Shown here: positions 8,897 to 17,440 of the stretch, piece after piece | Numbering within the stretch: position 1 is the first letter of the stretch | How the letters are laid out: each line of letters opens with the position of its first letter | NCBI GenBank assembly: GCA_964560765.1 | Contig: CAZLMG010000023.1 | Coordinates: 1 to 63,860, forward strand | Direction of reading: 5' to 3' | DNA: 63,860 nt | Source: CAZLMG01 sp964560765 | Lineage (GTDB): Bacteria > Bdellovibrionota_B > Oligoflexia > Oligoflexales > CAZLMG01 | Notes under the pieces: model-generated | What the model saw: the letters and a program-made list of their open reading frames with translations, nothing else | Told to the model about the DNA's origin: nothing | Databases searched by the model: none | Program-made: the position numbers and the translations under genes

Positions 8897-10000
8897 ATGG
8901 CAAGAGATTATTACGAAGTTTTAGGTGTTGCGCGCGAAGCGTCAGCTGACGAGATTAAAAAAGCATACCGGACCTTGGCGTTGAAATATCATCCGGATCG
9001 GAATCCTGATGACAAAGCTGCCGAGGACAAATTTAAAGAGGCCTCTGAGGCCTACACCGTGCTATCGGATGCGGAAAAGCGTGCGACCTATGATCGCTTT
9101 GGACATGCCGGGTTATCAGGGCAAGGTTTCCATGGATTCCAGGATGTGAACGACATCTTTTCCAGCTTCGGAAGTATCTTTGAAGATTTTTTTGGATTCT
9201 CGGGCGGCGGTCGGCGCGGGGGGCGAGCGCGGCGGGGTGCCGACTTACGATATGATATGGAGCTTGAGTTTGAAGAGGCCGTCTTTGGAATTGAAAAGCA
9301 GATTCAATTCGAGCGCGCCGCTTTGTGTGAGCTGTGCCAGGGTTCTGGCTCGGAAGATGGAAGCCGCAAGACATGCAATACGTGCGGTGGTCAAGGTCAG
9401 GTCCGGCGTAATCAGGGATTCTTTGCGATCGCGACCCCTTGTCCTACGTGTCAGGGCGAGGGACAGATCGTCACCAATCCTTGCAAGCCCTGCAAGGGTC
9501 AGGGCTACAAGCTGCAGAGTCGAACTGTTAACGTGAAAGTCCCAGCAGGCGTCAGCGATGGCATTCGCCTTCGCGTCGGCGGTGAAGGCGAAGTAGGGCA
9601 GGGTGGAGGGCCCTATGGGGACCTCTATGTCGTCCTGCACATTCGCGAGAGCAAACGCTTTATTCGGGATGGCAATGACTTGATATTGGACCAACCCTTG
9701 GGCCTCGCCCAAGCCGCCTTGGGCTGCAAGTTAAAGATCAAGACTTTGGAAGATGAACGTGAAATTCAGGTGCCGGCAGGAGCACAGTACGGCGATGTCG
9801 TTTCAATTCCAGGAGCAGGCGTACCGTTCTTGAAGGGAATTGGTCGTGGCGACATGCATGTGCGATTTCGCATCGTCGTACCGAAGAAGCTAACGACCGA
9901 GCAAAGGCAATTGCTGAAAAAGTTTGCTGAATTACAGGGCGACGATATAGGCGACGGGCAGGGTGGAAGTGGTTTTTTCAGTAAGCTGTTTGATAAATGA
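8897..10000 (+). CDS. dnaJ: Chaperone protein DnaJ (type I J-protein)
   Basis: Hsp40 co-chaperone that stimulates DnaK ATPase and binds unfolded clients. 367 residues with every type I module: J domain with HPD at 32-34, a short Gly/Phe-Gly/Arg region (about 70-115), four CxxCxGxG zinc repeats starting near residues 144, 160, 182 and 196, and the C-terminal substrate-binding domains. It begins 14 bases after panB and is likely in the same transcript. dnaK and grpE are not in the window. Confidence 0.97.
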   Translation: MARDYYEVLGVAREASADEIKKAYRTLALKYHPDRNPDDKAAEDKFKEASEAYTVLSDAEKRATYDRFGHAGLSGQGFHGFQDVNDIFSSFGSIFEDFFGFSGGGRRGGRARRGADLRYDMELEFEEAVFGIEKQIQFERAALCELCQGSGSEDGSRKTCNTCGGQGQVRRNQGFFAIATPCPTCQGEGQIVTNPCKPCKGQGYKLQSRTVNVKVPAGVSDGIRLRVGGEGEVGQGGGPYGDLYVVLHIRESKRFIRDGNDLILDQPLGLAQAALGCKLKIKTLEDEREIQVPAGAQYGDVVSIPGAGVPFLKGIGRGDMHVRFRIVVPKKLTTEQRQLLKKFAELQGDDIGDGQGGSGFFSKLFDK

Positions 10001-10009
10001 TCAAATAGC

Positions 10010-10693
10010 TTACGTTGGCGGTGCCTTTACCAGGCGATGATAAAGGGCTAGGGCATCGTCCAAAGATACGGCATCTAGATTTCGAATATTGTATTGGAAC
10101 TTATCGAAGCGACCTTCTTCTTTGTGGTCGCCAATTTTACCCTTCTTCTTGATCTTAAGTCCCTTGATCTGCGGGACGAGATCATTACTTAGAAAAACAG
10201 TTAGATAGCCCTTGTCAAAGCGATGGTGCATGGAAAGGACGTTGTAAAAGTCCCGATCCACCTTGCAGTTCTTGCAATATTTCCAATCGTGGCGCTCCAG
10301 CTTGGCCTCGGCATTACGCTTTTCACACTCGTCACAGTACTTGGTCACTAGGAAGTTTTTCGACTTGAGATATTTGAAGGCCACGGAGCGGCGCAGATCG
10401 CGATCATTGGCCACAGCCAAGTAAAGATTGTTCTTGAGATTGAAGAGGTTCTTCTTTTGCTCGCCGTCTTCGGCTTTCTTGGCATAGCTCGTTAAGACCA
10501 GCGCGGTAATCAGATGGTAATTGAGTAGCCGCTCAGGCTTCTCCATATTGGCGAATAGTTCAAAGAGGGCTTCGTAGCGGCGAAACAGCCCGGCAAAACT
10601 CTTTTCAGTGCACTGGGGCACGACGAGCTCGCCAGCAAAACGCAGTCGCACAGAGCCTGGGGGAATGCGTTTCAGTCCGGTTTTGCTGGTCAT
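10010..10693 (-). CDS. Hypothetical protein with zinc-ribbon-like cysteine pairs
   Basis: 227 residues, family not recognised. Centrally there is a CDEC pair and, about 20 residues later, a CKNC pair, a likely treble-clef or ribbon zinc site. Basic residues surround it (KIKKKGKIGDHKEEGRFDKF), which is compatible with RNA or ribosome binding. No signal peptide or membrane segment. The ATG at 10693 is chosen; an upstream in-frame start at 10720 is possible. It converges on dnaJ with a 9-base gap and lies downstream of the LolC/E gene on the same strand. Function unknown. Confidence 0.7.
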   Translation of the reverse strand: MTSKTGLKRIPPGSVRLRFAGELVVPQCTEKSFAGLFRRYEALFELFANMEKPERLLNYHLITALVLTSYAKKAEDGEQKKNLFNLKNNLYLAVANDRDLRRSVAFKYLKSKNFLVTKYCDECEKRNAEAKLERHDWKYCKNCKVDRDFYNVLSMHHRFDKGYLTVFLSNDLVPQIKGLKIKKKGKIGDHKEEGRFDKFQYNIRNLDAVSLDDALALYHRLVKAPPT

Positions 10694-10798
10694 ACGCCAA
10701 GTCCTATACCAGCCGGCCATCCAGGAGCCAGCAAGGGGTGCAGATGAATTTCTCCGTTACATCTTAGACTGGTAAAAAAGATTTGGAAAGTCTGACTA

Positions 10799-12052
10799 TT
10801 AGGCCAATCGCCCGGCTCCCCGAAAGCCCTCACTGGGACTTACGCGGGCGCCAATCATGGCCGGAACCAAACCCGCCACGACGCAGGTCGCGACGCCGGC
10901 GACGGCAACTCCTATGTAGACGCGCCAGTCGTAATTCACCGGCAGCTCGGCCAAGAAATAGGGGTCGGGCAAATCAACAAACTGGTATTTTTGCAGTGCC
11001 CGGGCCACTACCAGGGCTAAGGCCATCCCCAGGACGCCGCCAATGGCACCTACTGTGATGCCCTGCTTGACAAATAGGCTGACGATCTGGCTGTTGCGGG
11101 CACCCAAGGCCTTGAGGACGGAAATATCTCGCTGTTTCTGAGTCACCGAAACGAAAATGGTGGTCAGAATGTTGAATCCCGCAACAATGCCGATGAGCGC
11201 CACAATCAGGGCGATGATAACCCGCTCTTTCTCCATGGCATTAAACAGAGGCTGGTTGAAGGATTGCCATTCACGGATGGACAGCGAATACGCTTTTTCC
11301 ATTTCGGCAGCAATGCGCGGGCTATCAAAGGGCTCATGCAGCCCGACTTCCACCCCGGTAACCTTGCCCGGCATGTTGAAGAAGCTTTGAGCGGCGACCA
11401 AGCTCATGGCGGCCAGCTTATTGTCATAGTGTTTGAGACCCGAGTCGTAGATGCCAGCAATACGAAAGGCTTTGACCTCTGTGTGTGATTCAGATGCCGG
11501 AGAAATCAGCAAGATCTCGTCGCCAACTTTTGCATCCAGTAGCGCCAGGAGGCCAACGCCGACAATAATGGCGGGCTTATCAGGCGCAGGTTTGCCGGCG
11601 TTTTGATCGTCAATTTCTTGCTGCAGAATATCTAGTGATTCAGCTGGCCGCACCAAGTGTCGAACATTTTGTACTTTTGCCCGATCACGTGGACTGATGC
11701 CGCGAATCAAAACGGAGTGCATATAGCTGTGGCGTTTAATCATGGTCTCGTAATGGATGAAGGGGCTGACTCCGGTAATTTCCTTGCCGAAGTCCTTTTC
11801 CATCATTTGCGCCCAATTTTCTGGGTTCGACATGCCCGAGGGGTAGCGATACGCAAGAATATGAGCATTGGCATTGAGAAAGCGGTCGCGGAGTTCCGTC
11901 TCAAAGCCATCGATCACCGAAAGGACAACAATCATCGCTGCGACGCTGATGGTGATACCAGCAACACTGAGGATGGCAATCCACGAAAAAAATCGATTCT
12001 TGCGATCGGCCTTCAAATAACGCAGCGCGACAAAAGAGGAAAAACTTTTCAT
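10799..12052 (-). CDS. LolC/LolE-family lipoprotein-releasing ABC permease
   Basis: Inner-membrane subunit of the complex that extracts outer-membrane lipoproteins and hands them to LolA. 417 residues in the family layout: N-terminal helix (about 22-48, FSWIAILSVAGITISVAAMIVVLSVIDG), a large periplasmic MacB-like domain, then three helices with the conserved stretch FNILTTIFVSVTQKQRDISVLKALGAR. The ATG lies one base after the hemB stop, and its AGGAG Shine-Dalgarno is inside the hemB end, so the two are translationally coupled. No LolD ATPase gene is adjacent. LolC versus LolE, or a fused LolF-like role, cannot be decided from this sequence. Confidence 0.88.
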   Translation of the reverse strand: MKSFSSFVALRYLKADRKNRFFSWIAILSVAGITISVAAMIVVLSVIDGFETELRDRFLNANAHILAYRYPSGMSNPENWAQMMEKDFGKEITGVSPFIHYETMIKRHSYMHSVLIRGISPRDRAKVQNVRHLVRPAESLDILQQEIDDQNAGKPAPDKPAIIVGVGLLALLDAKVGDEILLISPASESHTEVKAFRIAGIYDSGLKHYDNKLAAMSLVAAQSFFNMPGKVTGVEVGLHEPFDSPRIAAEMEKAYSLSIREWQSFNQPLFNAMEKERVIIALIVALIGIVAGFNILTTIFVSVTQKQRDISVLKALGARNSQIVSLFVKQGITVGAIGGVLGMALALVVARALQKYQFVDLPDPYFLAELPVNYDWRVYIGVAVAGVATCVVAGLVPAMIGARVSPSEGFRGAGRLA

Positions 12053-12053
12053 C

Positions 12054-13067
12054 TCACGCTCCTGTTTCCGAAGCTAACCATTGGGCGGCATCAAGGGCGT
12101 AATAGGTAAGGATGCCGTCAGCTCCGGCGCGACGCATGCAAAGCAGTGCTTCAAGAACGCACTGCCGCTCATTGATCCAACCTGCCTGCGCCGCCGCTTT
12201 GAGCATGGCATACTCACCACTCACATGGTAGGCGAGGGTAGGCACGCCAAATTCCTGTTTTATCCGGTGAATGATATCGAGGTAGAGCGTCCCGGGCTTG
12301 ACCATGACCATATCCGCGCCCTCTTGAATGTCGAGAGCAACTTCTCGAAGCGCTTCCTGAGCATTGGCTGGATCCATTTGGTAGCTATGCTTTGTTGACT
12401 TACCGAGATTGGCGGTAGAGCCAACGGCGTCGCGGAATGGCCCGTAAAAAGCCGACGCATACTTGGCCGAATAGGCCAGGATGCGCGTGTGAACATACGA
12501 TTTCTGCTCCAGCGCGGTGCGGATGGCTCCGACCCGACCATCCATCATATCCGAGGGAGCGACGATATCTGCTCCTGCAGCAGCATGGCAAAGTGCTTGC
12601 TCGACGAGGACCGACGTCGTTTCGTCGTTGAGGACATAGCCATCAGCATCAATCAACCCATCTTGACCGTGACTGGTGTAGGGGTCGAGCGCAATGTCGG
12701 TGATGACCCCCAATTCAGGAAAGCGGGCTTTGATGGCGGTGACGGCGCGTGGAATCAGTCCATTGGGATTGAGGCTTTCGCGTCCGTTCGCGGACTTTAG
12801 CGAGGGATCTACAACTGGGAAAAGTGCCACCGCCGAGACGCCGGCGGCCGTCGCTTGTTCACAGGCGCGAAGCAAGGCGTCAAAAGATTTGCGCGTTTGT
12901 CCCACGAGCGACGGAATCGGCTGTTCACCCGAGGCTGCATCGATCAAGAACAGCGGCAAAATGAGCTTCTGGGACGTTAATGCGGTTTCTCGCACCAGCT
13001 GCCGGGTGAAAGCATCACGACGCAGTCGCCGCATTCTGGTTTTTGGAAACTTCCCGAGAGTTTGCAT
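12054..13067 (-). CDS. hemB: Delta-aminolevulinic acid dehydratase (porphobilinogen synthase)
   Basis: Condenses two 5-aminolevulinate molecules to porphobilinogen in tetrapyrrole synthesis. About 337 residues from the ATG at 13067 (an upstream ATG at 13121 adds 18 residues that look non-family). Catalytic lysines sit in YSAKYASAFYGPFRDA and VMVKPGTLYLD. The metal region reads DIALDPYTSHGQDG, with Asp where zinc enzymes have Cys, so this is the Mg-dependent, zinc-independent class known from Pseudomonas. SDMMDGRVGAIR is conserved. First gene of a hemB-lolC/E transcript, divergent from ruvC. Confidence 0.97.
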   Translation of the reverse strand: MQTLGKFPKTRMRRLRRDAFTRQLVRETALTSQKLILPLFLIDAASGEQPIPSLVGQTRKSFDALLRACEQATAAGVSAVALFPVVDPSLKSANGRESLNPNGLIPRAVTAIKARFPELGVITDIALDPYTSHGQDGLIDADGYVLNDETTSVLVEQALCHAAAGADIVAPSDMMDGRVGAIRTALEQKSYVHTRILAYSAKYASAFYGPFRDAVGSTANLGKSTKHSYQMDPANAQEALREVALDIQEGADMVMVKPGTLYLDIIHRIKQEFGVPTLAYHVSGEYAMLKAAAQAGWINERQCVLEALLCMRRAGADGILTYYALDAAQWLASETGA

Positions 13068-13144
13068 GCAGGATTGGAGCCTCCGAGCCGTTACTTTATC
13101 GAAGTCGACGTGGATTGCCAACCAGTGTTACATTCATTCTCACT

Positions 13145-13678
13145 ATGAGTGAAATTGTCGCCGAAACGAGGAGCTGGAAGATTTTGGGTATCGACCCGGG
13201 ATCGCGCGTCGCGGGCTTTGGTTTGCTGCAATCTCGTACGCGATCGCCTGTCGTTCCCCGAGACTTCCGCATCCTAGAAGCTGGGGTCATTCGGCTAGAT
13301 GTTGCCAGTCATCTCTCCGATCGCTTAGGTCATCTGCACGATGCTATTGCTGGCATGATTGCCGAAGCGACGCCGACCATTTGTGTCATTGAAAAGGCGT
13401 TTTGTGGTGTCAATGCCAGCTCGGCTTTGAAACTTGGCGAAGTCCGTGGAGCCGTCATTTCCGCTGTGCGGCGGCAGGGTGTACCAGTTGCAGAGATCAC
13501 GCCTGCTCAGGTAAAGATGTTGATCGCGGGCCGAGGTCAAGCGTCGAAGCAAGAAGTTTGCTCCGCTATTGAATCCTGTCTGCAGTTTTCTCGAGGTCGC
13601 CTGCCGCACGACGCGACCGATGCTTTGGCCATTGCCCTGGCTTACGGCATTTCACAAGCTGCAATTGATTGGCGTTAA
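13145..13678 (+). CDS. ruvC: Crossover junction endodeoxyribonuclease RuvC
   Basis: Holliday-junction resolvase of the RuvABC system. 177 residues from the ATG at 13145 (E. coli 173); the frame extends upstream into the divergent hemB end, but those codons are not RuvC-like. The acidic catalytic residues are visible in ILGIDPGSRVAGFG, VIEKAFCGVNASSALKLGEVRG and the C-terminal LPHDATDALAIALAYG. ruvA and ruvB are not adjacent. The next gene, roxA, begins two bases after the stop, pointing to coupled translation. Confidence 0.95.
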   Translation: MSEIVAETRSWKILGIDPGSRVAGFGLLQSRTRSPVVPRDFRILEAGVIRLDVASHLSDRLGHLHDAIAGMIAEATPTICVIEKAFCGVNASSALKLGEVRGAVISAVRRQGVPVAEITPAQVKMLIAGRGQASKQEVCSAIESCLQFSRGRLPHDATDALAIALAYGISQAAIDWR

Positions 13679-13680
13679 CG

Positions 13681-14814
13681 ATGCTGCAGAGGCTCGGATC
13701 TCTATCCATTCGCGAATTCCTACGCAATTATTGGCAGAAGCGGCCGTGCGTTTTGCGTGGCGCTATTTTGGAGCGATCATTCTGGCTGGACGCGGACGAG
13801 TTGGCTGGCTTGGCGTGCGAAGAGCAGTTTCCTTCTCGGTTGGTGGTTTCGCGGGGGCGACCTCAGACTTGGTCAGTTGAATATGGTCCCCTTTCGCCCG
13901 GACATTTTTCCCAATTAGGAAAATCTCATTGGTCCATCTTGGTTCAGCACGTGGATCGCTACGTGGATCGAATTGCTGAATTGCGCGAGCAGTTTCGTTT
14001 TGTTCCAAACTGGCGATTGGATGATGTGATGATCAGCTACGCAGCTCCTCGGGGAACTGTCGGGCCTCATCTGGATCGATACGATGTTTTTTTGATTCAG
14101 GGCGCGGGCAGGCGACACTGGAGATACGCCAATCGCCCTGTATGTAACGAAACTTGGATTCCAAATATCGAGCTTCGAATCTTGCAAAAGCCGATCTTTG
14201 ACGCCGAGGTGGTCTTGGAGCCTGGTGATGTGCTGTATCTACCGCCGGGTGTTGCTCATCACGGCGTCGGCACCGAACCTTGTGTCACCTATTCGGTGGG
14301 GTTTCGCGCCCCAAGTGTACAAGATCTGTCGCGATCCTATTTCCAATTTCTCACCGAGACGGGCGATGAGTCACAACGTTTCACCGATCCTATTCGACCC
14401 GCGAGCACGAATCCTGGAGCTATCACGCGCCAAGATGTTCGAAAGTTTAAGCGGATGCTCATGCAGGTGAGGCCGAGTGATGATGATTTTGCCGAATGGC
14501 TTGGCGGCTATTTAACGGGGCAGGCGCACGGTGAAGAGGAATTCGTCGCGGATGCCCGCCCGACGCGGCAGGTGATTCGCCCTGGAATGAGCATTCAGCG
14601 GGCTGATGATGTTTGCTTTGCGTTTTATGATTCTGGCGACAAAATGCAGCTCTTTGCCCGCGGGCGCAATATGGCTGTGCCACAGGCAGCGAGGTCCCTT
14701 GTCCGCGATCTGTGCGCTCAGCGAGTGGTGGTGGTTCCGCAACTGCCTAAGGCTGGCATCGACTTCCTAAAGGTTCTCCAACAAGATCAGCTGGTTTTCG
14801 TCGTGAGACGTTAG
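13681..14814 (+). CDS. roxA: RoxA/YcfD-like ribosomal protein arginine hydroxylase (JmjC/cupin)
   Basis: Fe(II)/2-oxoglutarate oxygenase; E. coli YcfD hydroxylates an arginine of ribosomal protein L16. 377 residues from the ATG at 13681; a TTG at 13669 inside the ruvC end is less likely. The facial triad is visible: GPHLDRYDVFLIQ (His and Asp) and LPPGVAHHGVG (second His). QKRP near the N-terminus and the C-terminal winged-helix-like region are typical. The L16 substrate is inferred from the family. A dyad (14819-14831) follows the stop. Confidence 0.85.
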   Translation: MLQRLGSLSIREFLRNYWQKRPCVLRGAILERSFWLDADELAGLACEEQFPSRLVVSRGRPQTWSVEYGPLSPGHFSQLGKSHWSILVQHVDRYVDRIAELREQFRFVPNWRLDDVMISYAAPRGTVGPHLDRYDVFLIQGAGRRHWRYANRPVCNETWIPNIELRILQKPIFDAEVVLEPGDVLYLPPGVAHHGVGTEPCVTYSVGFRAPSVQDLSRSYFQFLTETGDESQRFTDPIRPASTNPGAITRQDVRKFKRMLMQVRPSDDDFAEWLGGYLTGQAHGEEEFVADARPTRQVIRPGMSIQRADDVCFAFYDSGDKMQLFARGRNMAVPQAARSLVRDLCAQRVVVVPQLPKAGIDFLKVLQQDQLVFVVRR

Positions 14815-14818
14815 TTTC

Positions 14819-14831
14819 AGCACCTGGTGCT
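14819..14831. promoter_or_regulatory. 13-bp dyad AGCACC-T-GGTGCT
   Basis: Perfect inverted repeat with one central base, five bases after the roxA stop and 62 bases before the OmpA-like gene. A related GCACC-CT-GGTGC dyad lies upstream of lipA (49333-49344). It could be an operator for the OmpA/PKD operon or simply a weak hairpin. Confidence 0.3.
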
Positions 14832-14892
14832 CAACTTGCATTAGTTCCCGGTAATTGAATTGCTGTGGGACTGGAAACAAGCGAGTTGAACT

Positions 14893-16404
14893 ATGGATCT
14901 GTTCAAGAATCGTCCAGGGATTTTGGTAAGTTATCACCGTATTCGCGGGAGATCGCGGCTTTGGCGCGGCTCGACATTACTGGCCGCACTGTCCATCGGT
15001 TCGGCAAGTGTCAGTAACGCGAACGTTGTGGGGAACGACACTCAGAACTTTAGTCCCGTTGCCCTTCAACCAGACTATGTATCGGTTCAGTCTGCAAATT
15101 CACTGGCGTCAGGTGAGTTTCATCTGGGGTTATACGTCAATCATGCGCGTAATACCTTGCCCTTCGCGGAAGATCGCGTCGAAGATCCAGCTGCGAATGG
15201 ACTGACAACTACAGATTTGGTCGTGGGTTACGGCATTCACCGGCGCGTTTCGCTGGGACTGGCCCTACCATTCGTCATGCAGCAAGACATTCAAAGCGGC
15301 GAGACTCACAGCGAGTTTGCAAAAACGGGTAATACGGAAGTACGGGGTACCGCTCACTGGCGCATCGCCGAGACGGGGAGCATGCGGTGGGCTCTGGCAG
15401 CGACTGCTGGTATGGACCGCACCGTCGATAATCCCAATGTCGCCGGAAGTACGACTGGCGTGTTGGAAGCGATCGTCGATCAAGAGTTAGGCCGATTTCG
15501 CTGGGCCGTAAACTTAGGATTGAAGGCGCGAACCGCGCAAAAACCCGTAGAGGGGGCTTTGGTGGATCCGATCAAGCAGCAACTGCTTTCATCCTTGGCC
15601 GTAGGTTATCGATTATCAACTCCATGGGAGTTATTAGCCGAGCTGTATGCGGGTCGGTCTTTGAACGATTTCCGCAATGAAACCGATCGGCAGCGAGCCA
15701 GTGCCGAGATGCTTGCGGCACTGCGATATAGAGTTTCCGATGATACACGCTTGACGTTGGGGGCTAGCGGCGAACTACTACATGGAATCGCGACCCCAGA
15801 TGTACGCGCACTGCTCGGTTTGAATCAGCTCATGCGCCCGGAAGCTAAAGAAAAGTCAAAGCTGGTCGTGAAGAAGAAGAGGCAAAGAAAGGTCGAAGCG
15901 CAGCCTGAGTTGGTTTCGGAAGTTGCTCCGAGTGATGACTTCGCGGGTCAGCCATTTGACGAGAATTCGCTGGGGCAGGAACAGTTTCCTACGGCTCCTG
16001 CGATGGCATCACTACCACAGCGGGCTCCGGATGAAGTTCTGGTTCTGAGGAATATTAATTTTGCATTCGACTCCGACTACCAAATTATTGAAGGCGGCTT
16101 AGCCGCTATGCGGAAGCTAGCTGCGCACGTTGCACAATCACCCTTTGATACCCTCGTTATCGAGGGACACACTTGCCGCATGGGTAGCCATCCTTACAAC
16201 GAGAACCTGTCCTTTCGTCGGGCTAGGTCGATTCGCAGTTATTTAATCAGTGAATTTGGTTTTGCTCCAGAAAAGGTCATTGCGATTGGCTATGGCGAGG
16301 TACGGCCTGCTGCTAGCAACGACCAACCATATGGACGCATGTTGAATCGCCGCGTGGAGTTCAAGATTTATCGATCGCAGCAGCTGACGGCAGGAGGCCA
16401 CTAA
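14893..16404 (+). CDS. OmpA-like outer-membrane protein (beta barrel plus OmpA C-terminal domain)
   Basis: 503 residues. A long N-terminal signal peptide (cleavage plausible after ASVSNA, about residue 44) leads to a barrel-like region with alternating strands (about 60-315), then a Lys/Pro/Glu linker and an OmpA-like peptidoglycan-binding domain (about 385-495, LSFRRARSIRSYLISEFGF). In that domain the usual GHTD motif reads GHTC (Cys428, codon TGC at 16174-16176); the partner Arg of LSxxRA is kept. The Asp normally contacts diaminopimelate, so binding may be altered. It probably anchors the outer membrane to the wall. The next gene starts one base after the stop. Confidence 0.85.
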   Translation: MDLFKNRPGILVSYHRIRGRSRLWRGSTLLAALSIGSASVSNANVVGNDTQNFSPVALQPDYVSVQSANSLASGEFHLGLYVNHARNTLPFAEDRVEDPAANGLTTTDLVVGYGIHRRVSLGLALPFVMQQDIQSGETHSEFAKTGNTEVRGTAHWRIAETGSMRWALAATAGMDRTVDNPNVAGSTTGVLEAIVDQELGRFRWAVNLGLKARTAQKPVEGALVDPIKQQLLSSLAVGYRLSTPWELLAELYAGRSLNDFRNETDRQRASAEMLAALRYRVSDDTRLTLGASGELLHGIATPDVRALLGLNQLMRPEAKEKSKLVVKKKRQRKVEAQPELVSEVAPSDDFAGQPFDENSLGQEQFPTAPAMASLPQRAPDEVLVLRNINFAFDSDYQIIEGGLAAMRKLAAHVAQSPFDTLVIEGHTCRMGSHPYNENLSFRRARSIRSYLISEFGFAPEKVIAIGYGEVRPAASNDQPYGRMLNRRVEFKIYRSQQLTAGGH

Positions 16405-16405
16405 T

Positions 16406-17425
16406 ATGGGGATGCTGAATTCATCATCGAACAAACTGAGTGTTGCTCGAGGAGCCCTGCTTTTGTTGATGGCAGTCGCTCAGGCGAGTTGCGCTGCCCA
16501 GTATATGACCATTCGTCGAGCGAGTGGCGCCACGGCGACGGATCCGGGGGGCCCCAATTCCAACGATAGTCAGTCGGCACCAAGCATGCCGACGGCGGGC
16601 TTGGAGGTTCTGTTGAATGATCAGTCCGTCACAGCTGTTCCAGCAGGTGCCAAGTTCAAGGTGCGGCCGACATTAGACACGGCCGATGCAAATGACATTG
16701 GCAAGGTGGAGTGTGACAATCCTGGAATCATTGAAGCCTCTTTTCAGCTGCAAGGGCAAGAGCCGCAGGCTGTGAATCGCAGTGCAAAAACGGATTGTAC
16801 CGATCTCGTCATTGAGTCGACATATGACAAGCCGGGAAAATACCAACTGACTTTGATCGTCACTTCGGACGAAGGCAAACAGGCGCAAGCATCGATGACT
16901 CTTTCGGTCTTTGATGATTCAGGAGATGGATTACAACATTTTCCTGGTTTCCGCATTTTTGCCGAGCCGATGATTGCCAAAGTGGATGATGACATTTCCT
17001 TCTCGGCATTGTGTGACGATAATCAAGGAGAAGTGATCCGTTGGAACTTTGGCGATGGCGCCACTGCCGAAGGGCTCACGGTAAAGCACGCCTATACTCA
17101 GGCGGGGTCCATGGTCGTGCAGGCAACCTGCATTACGAATGATGGTGTCGAGTTGGGAGCCTCGGTGACCGTTGTGATCCAGCCCAAGCCAGGCTCAAAT
17201 CCTCAGCCAGGAACAGATGGTGATGGCAACACTGATCCGGGTGATGGTGGCTCGGGTGATGGCGATACAGATCCTCCGGGTGGAACGAACCCTCCGGATG
17301 GTACAACGCCGCCAGGCGGCACATCCCCTGATGATGGTTCCACGATTCCAGACGATGATGATGGCGGGCAGCCGGGCCCTGGGCAGAACCCTGGGCAGTC
17401 ACCTGCCCAGAATTCAGGAAAGTAA
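16406..17425 (+). CDS. PKD-domain lipoprotein with Gly/Pro/Asp-rich tail
   Basis: 339 residues. The lipobox VAQASC gives a lipidated Cys at about 28. Two Ig/PKD-like beta modules follow; the second shows the PKD signature IRWNFGDGATAEG...VKHAYTQAGSMVV (about 210-240). The last 75 residues are a low-complexity tail of Pro-Gly-Asp-Thr repeats, resembling a surface stalk or spacer. It forms an operon with the OmpA-like gene, one base between them, so the two probably act together at the outer membrane. It ends 15 bases from the convergent regulator gene. The specific role is unknown. Confidence 0.8.
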   Translation: MGMLNSSSNKLSVARGALLLLMAVAQASCAAQYMTIRRASGATATDPGGPNSNDSQSAPSMPTAGLEVLLNDQSVTAVPAGAKFKVRPTLDTADANDIGKVECDNPGIIEASFQLQGQEPQAVNRSAKTDCTDLVIESTYDKPGKYQLTLIVTSDEGKQAQASMTLSVFDDSGDGLQHFPGFRIFAEPMIAKVDDDISFSALCDDNQGEVIRWNFGDGATAEGLTVKHAYTQAGSMVVQATCITNDGVELGASVTVVIQPKPGSNPQPGTDGDGNTDPGDGGSGDGDTDPPGGTNPPDGTTPPGGTSPDDGSTIPDDDDGGQPGPGQNPGQSPAQNSGK

Positions 17426-17440
17426 TCGACGTTCGAAGCG

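Noticed and set aside
11657..12109. Plus-strand frame opposite the LolC/E gene
   Set aside because: Antisense shadow of a clear membrane-protein gene.
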